Assembly: GCF_016863555.1 (NCBI RefSeq)
Contig: NZ_BOPC01000083.1
Coordinates: 1 to 33,256 of the forward strand
Source of the DNA: Micromonospora qiuiae
Lineage (GTDB): Bacteria > Actinomycetota > Actinomycetes > Mycobacteriales > Micromonosporaceae
DNA: 33,256 nt
Direction: 5' to 3'
Shown here piece after piece: positions 30,176-33,256 of this stretch (the first letter of the stretch is position 1; every line of letters starts with the position of its first letter). The notes below the pieces were generated by a model that ran no database searches, had not been told where the DNA came from, and was given only the letters and a program-made list of their open reading frames with translations. The translations under genes and the position numbers were made by a program.

Positions 30176-31282
30176 ATGCGTGGCTCCCCCCTGCGCATTC
30201 TCGTCGTCGGCGCGGGCATCGCCGGCCTGGCCGTGGCCCGGGCCCTGCGCCTGGCGGGCTTCCGCCCGGACGTCACCGACAAGGCACCGCCGGGTGAATT
30301 CACCGACGCCGGCCTCTACCTTCCCGGCAACGCCGCCCGAGCGCTCCGCCGGCTGGATCTCGACGGCCCGGTACGCCCGTACGGGCAGGTCATCCACCGG
30401 CAGCGCTTTCTCGACGAGGCCGGTGCGCCGCTGTGCGAGGTCGACCTCGACACGCTCTGGGCCGGGGTCGGCGAGTGCCGGGCGCTGCCCCGCTCCGACC
30501 TGCACCGAGTGCTGCTCAGCGGAGCCGGCGGGGCGGTCCGGCACGGTGCCGAGGTGCGCACCATCGACCTGCTGCCCGCCACCGTCGGCGTCACCTTCGT
30601 CGACGGCACCCAGACCGAGTACGACCTGGTGATCGGGGCCGACGGACCCCGGTCGTCGATCCGGGCGCTCGCCGCGCTCGGCGGCCCGCCCCGCCCCGCC
30701 GGCCAGGTGGTCTATCGCGGCGTCGTGCGGCACGGCCCGGTGATCGACGAGTGGACCGCGCTGCTCGGGCGGCGCTCCGGCTTTCTCGTGGTGCCGATCG
30801 GCGCCGGCCGGCTGCACTGCTACGCCGACGAGGCGGGCACCGAAGCGCCGGCCGATCCGCAGGCCCGGTTGCGCGAACTGTTCGGCGACTACGGAGGGCC
30901 GGTGCCGGAGGTGCTCGACGCGCTCGACGCGGTGCACGTCGGCACGACCGACGAGGTGGAACTCGGACGCTGGTACCGGGGCCGGGTGCTGCTGGTCGGT
31001 GACGCGGCCCACGCCACCGCGCCGACGCTGGCTCAGGGTGCCGCGATGGCCCTGGAGGACGCGGTGGTGCTCGCCGAGGCGCTGAGCGCCGCGAGCAGCG
31101 TGGAGGCGGCGCTGACCGCGTACGAGAGCCGCCGCCGGCCGCGTACCCGTTGGGTGCGGGACCGGACCCGGGACCGTGACCGCACCCGGGACGTGCCGCC
31201 GGCACTGCGTGATCCGCTGTTGCGCGGGCGCGGCGACCGCATTTTCGGTGAGCACTACCGGCTGCTCCTCGGCCCGCTGTGA
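30176..31282 (+). CDS. FAD-dependent monooxygenase
   Basis: A 368-residue flavoprotein of the group A (PHBH-like) monooxygenases. It has the ADP-binding GAGIAG at residues 12-17 (ILVVGAGIAGLAVARALRLAGF), the FAD-contacting IGADGPRSSIR (DG motif), and the second FAD motif VGDAAHATAPTLAQGAAMALEDA. Such enzymes hydroxylate aromatic or polyketide substrates using NAD(P)H; no biosynthetic cluster is present here, so the substrate is open. GGAGG lies 11 bases before the ATG at 30176. The C-terminus has a charged RDRTRDRDRTRD stretch. Its last codons are duplicated downstream (31271-31342). Confidence 0.87.
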   Translation: MRGSPLRILVVGAGIAGLAVARALRLAGFRPDVTDKAPPGEFTDAGLYLPGNAARALRRLDLDGPVRPYGQVIHRQRFLDEAGAPLCEVDLDTLWAGVGECRALPRSDLHRVLLSGAGGAVRHGAEVRTIDLLPATVGVTFVDGTQTEYDLVIGADGPRSSIRALAALGGPPRPAGQVVYRGVVRHGPVIDEWTALLGRRSGFLVVPIGAGRLHCYADEAGTEAPADPQARLRELFGDYGGPVPEVLDALDAVHVGTTDEVELGRWYRGRVLLVGDAAHATAPTLAQGAAMALEDAVVLAEALSAASSVEAALTAYESRRRPRTRWVRDRTRDRDRTRDVPPALRDPLLRGRGDRIFGEHYRLLLGPL

Positions 31283-31342
31283 TCCACGTCCGGTGACCGT
31301 AGGCGGCGCTGCCAGGCCCGCTGTGATCCACGTCCGGTGACC
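31271..31342. repeat. 44-bp tandem duplication spanning a stop codon
   Basis: Twenty-eight identical bases at 31271-31298 and 31315-31342. The first copy carries the monooxygenase stop TGA (31280-31282); the second lies in the gap before ctaD. Confidence 0.8.
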
Positions 31343-31441
31343 CCACGCGGTGCTCTCACCTGCCGGGGACTATCCTCCTTGCGGATGACGGCCCGCCCAG
31401 ACAGCGTGCCGAGCGGGACAACCCAGAACCGGAGGCCACTC

Positions 31442-33202
31442 GTGACCACCGTCGCACCCAAGCCGGTCGTGACCCGGCCCTGGCCGGTCCGCGAACCGGT
31501 CAAGGGGTCGACCATCGCGCGGCTTTTGCGGACCACGGACGCGAAGCAAATCGGGATCATGTACATGGTCACCGCGTTCGTGTTTTTCATGATCGGTGGC
31601 GTGATGGCCCTGATCATGCGGGCCGAGCTGGCCCAGCCCGGACTGCAGTTCTTGTCGCCCGAACAGTTCAACCAGCTGTTCACCATGCACGGCACGATCA
31701 TGCTGTTGTTCTTCGCGACGCCCATCGTGTTCGCGTTCGCCAACTACATCGTGCCCATCCATATCGGTGCGCCCGACGTCGCCTTCCCGCGGCTGAACAG
31801 CTTCGCGTACTGGCTGTACCTGTTCGGCGGCACCATGGCCACCGCAGGCTTCCTCACCCCGCAGGGCGCGGCGGACTTCGGCTGGACCGGGTACACCCCG
31901 CTGGCCAATGCCGAGCACTCCCCGGGCGTCGGCGGCAACCTGTGGGTGATCGGCCTGGTCATCTCCGGTCTGGGCACCATCCTGGGCGCGGTCAACATGA
32001 TCACCACGATCCTGACCCTGCGCGCGCCCGGCATGACCATGTTCCGGATGCCGATCTTCACTTGGAACATCCTGGTCACCAGCCTCCTGGTGATCCTGGT
32101 CTTCCCGCTGCTGGCCGCCGCGCTGCTCGCGCTCGCCGCGGACCGGTTGCTCGGCGCCCAGGTGTTCAGTGCCGAGACCGGCGGGCCGATGCTCTGGCAG
32201 CACCTGTTCTGGTTCTTCGGTCACCCCGAGGTGTACATTATCGCGCTGCCGTTCTTCGGCATCATCAGCGAGATCATCCCGGTCTTCTCCCGCAAGCCGA
32301 TCTTCGGCTACAAGGGTCTGGTCGCCGCCACCATCGCCATCGCCGGCCTGTCGATGAGCGTCTGGGCGCACCACATGTTCGCCACCGGTCAGGTGCTGCT
32401 GCCGTTCTTCAGCTTCCTGAGCTACCTGATCGCCGTACCCACCGGCATGAAGTTCTTCAACTGGGTCGGCACCATGTGGCGGGGGCAGATCAGCTTCGAG
32501 ACGCCGATGCTGTTCTCCATCGGCTTCCTGGTCACCTTCCTGCTCGGTGGCCTGACCGGTGTGCTGCTGGCCGCCCCGCCGCTCGACTTCCACCTGCACG
32601 ACTCGTACTTCGTGGTGGCGCACTTCCACTACGTGCTCTTCGGCACCATCGTCTTCGCGGTGTTCGCCGGCATCTACTTCTGGTTCCCGAAGATGTTCGG
32701 CCGGATGCTCGACGAGCGCCTCGGGAAGGTCCACTTCTGGCTGACCATGATCGGCTTCCACGCCACCTTCCTGGTGCAGCACTGGCTCGGCAACGAGGGC
32801 ATGCCCCGGCGGTACGCCGACTACCTGCCCGAAGACGGCTTCACCACGCTGAACGTGATCTCCACGGTCGGTGCGTTCATCACCGGTATCTCGACGCTGC
32901 CGTTCATCTACAACTGCTGGAAGTCGTACAAGGCCGGCCCGGTGGTCGAGGTCGACGACCCGTGGGGCCACGGCAACTCGCTCGAGTGGGCGACCAGCTC
33001 GCCGCCGCCGCTGCGCAACTTCGACCGGATGCCCCGGATCCGCTCCGAGCGGCCGGCCTTCGACGCCAAGTTCCCCGAGCTGGCCGCCGGGCAGCAGACC
33101 CTTGTCGGCCCGCCAGAGGGCGGCTCCAAGCCGCTGACCAGCGAGTCCGACGGCGGTGCCAGCTACCAGGAAGACACCGCCGCCAACGTCGACCGTCGCT
33201 GA
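31442..33202 (+). CDS. ctaD: Cytochrome c oxidase subunit I
   Basis: A 586-residue integral membrane protein with about 12 segments, the catalytic subunit of aa3-type cytochrome c oxidase. Ligand motifs are clear: FTMHGTIM (heme a His), FWFFGHPEVYIIALP (CuB His with the cross-linked Tyr), WAHHMF (two CuB His), and DSYFVVAHFHYVLFG (heme a3 and heme a His). It reduces oxygen and pumps protons. The C-terminal 70 residues are a hydrophilic cytoplasmic tail, as in other actinobacterial CtaD proteins. The GTG at 31442 follows GGAGG by six bases. No other oxidase gene is in the window; a hairpin follows at the edge. Confidence 0.97.
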   Translation: MTTVAPKPVVTRPWPVREPVKGSTIARLLRTTDAKQIGIMYMVTAFVFFMIGGVMALIMRAELAQPGLQFLSPEQFNQLFTMHGTIMLLFFATPIVFAFANYIVPIHIGAPDVAFPRLNSFAYWLYLFGGTMATAGFLTPQGAADFGWTGYTPLANAEHSPGVGGNLWVIGLVISGLGTILGAVNMITTILTLRAPGMTMFRMPIFTWNILVTSLLVILVFPLLAAALLALAADRLLGAQVFSAETGGPMLWQHLFWFFGHPEVYIIALPFFGIISEIIPVFSRKPIFGYKGLVAATIAIAGLSMSVWAHHMFATGQVLLPFFSFLSYLIAVPTGMKFFNWVGTMWRGQISFETPMLFSIGFLVTFLLGGLTGVLLAAPPLDFHLHDSYFVVAHFHYVLFGTIVFAVFAGIYFWFPKMFGRMLDERLGKVHFWLTMIGFHATFLVQHWLGNEGMPRRYADYLPEDGFTTLNVISTVGAFITGISTLPFIYNCWKSYKAGPVVEVDDPWGHGNSLEWATSSPPPLRNFDRMPRIRSERPAFDAKFPELAAGQQTLVGPPEGGSKPLTSESDGGASYQEDTAANVDRR

Positions 33203-33230
33203 CCCACCACCCACCGAACCACCCGACGGG

Positions 33231-33256
33231 CGCCATCCCCTCCAACAGGGATGGCG
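33231..33256 (+). terminator. Hairpin after ctaD
   Basis: CGCCATCCC (33231-33239) and GGGATGGCG (33248-33256) form a 9-bp stem with an 8-base loop, 28 bases past the ctaD stop. The window ends at the stem, so its tail is not visible. Confidence 0.6.

Noticed and set aside
28973..31255. Very long minus-strand frame (760 residues)
   Set aside because: It runs through the cellulase in a wrong frame and antisense to the monooxygenase; composition is shadow-like with His/Gln/Arg runs.
31370..33214. Minus-strand frame of 614 residues
   Set aside because: Antisense to ctaD, composed of Glu/Asp/His/Gln-rich sequence typical of the reverse of membrane-protein codons.

Overview
The window is very GC-rich actinobacterial DNA. 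Its gene content points to a Micromonospora-like actinomycete (Micromonosporaceae): a DrrAB exporter, PPOX/F420-type flavoprotein, M28 aminopeptidases, a GH12-CBM2 cellulase behind a CebR-type box, and GTG/TTG starts with strong Shine-Dalgarno sites or leaderless TAnnnT promoters. This is inference from sequence style and gene families, not a database match. There are no rRNA genes, recognisable tRNAs, CRISPR arrays, insertion sequences or phage genes.

Layout. 1-481: non-coding, with short repeats, an inverted repeat and a G-run array. 482-3530 (minus): a DrrAB-type exporter and an aldo/keto reductase. 3643-5887: a 40-codon ORF diverging from a leaderless ArsR-type regulator, followed by a membrane-anchored serine hydrolase. 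5901-5957: first copy of a repeat element. 6070-10193 (plus): a tight five-gene operon (Ycf46-like AAA ATPase, DUF1257/Ycf35-like protein, DUF2997-like protein, membrane/helix-hairpin-helix protein, radical SAM activase-like protein). 10325-11950: secreted M28 aminopeptidase with a PA domain. 12029-13135: two divergent genes that both lack their 5' ends and abut (YqeB-like protein and a NarL-type response regulator). 13251-16154: a repeat-tailed unknown protein, a secreted M15 peptidase, a small protein with caspase/CHAT-like His and Cys motifs, and a PPOX flavoprotein. 16198-19682 (minus): Tat-exported M28 peptidase, NAD(P)-binding protein, serine hydrolase. 19756-22136 (plus): pentapeptide-repeat protein, membrane-anchored beta-sandwich protein, cysteine-less HesB/IscA-like protein. 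22142-24124: a T4-beta-family protein and two decayed genes (sulfotransferase, PepSY). 24125-28531: cupin, threonine-synthase-like enzyme, a LigD-type 3'-phosphoesterase fused to a degenerate ligase domain, aldo/keto reductase, GNAT. 28660-33202: GH12 cellulase, FAD monooxygenase and ctaD, with a terminator at the window edge.

How the genes work together. The only clear multi-gene system beyond the exporter is the operon at 6070-10193. Its overlapping or closely spaced genes combine an AAA+ motor, two small conserved proteins, a membrane-tethered putative nucleic-acid-binding protein and a radical SAM enzyme with no glycyl-radical partner in view. Its biochemical role is unknown to me, and it is the best candidate for an undescribed system here. 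Elsewhere genes are mostly single units separated by strong hairpins. Three gene 3' ends carry copies of one palindromic repeat, and three others carry tandem duplications that include the stop codon. The window also shows gene decay (positions about 12,530, 23,308-23,501 and 23,566-23,830) and enzyme-domain degeneration (the pseudo-ligase at 25,856-27,019).
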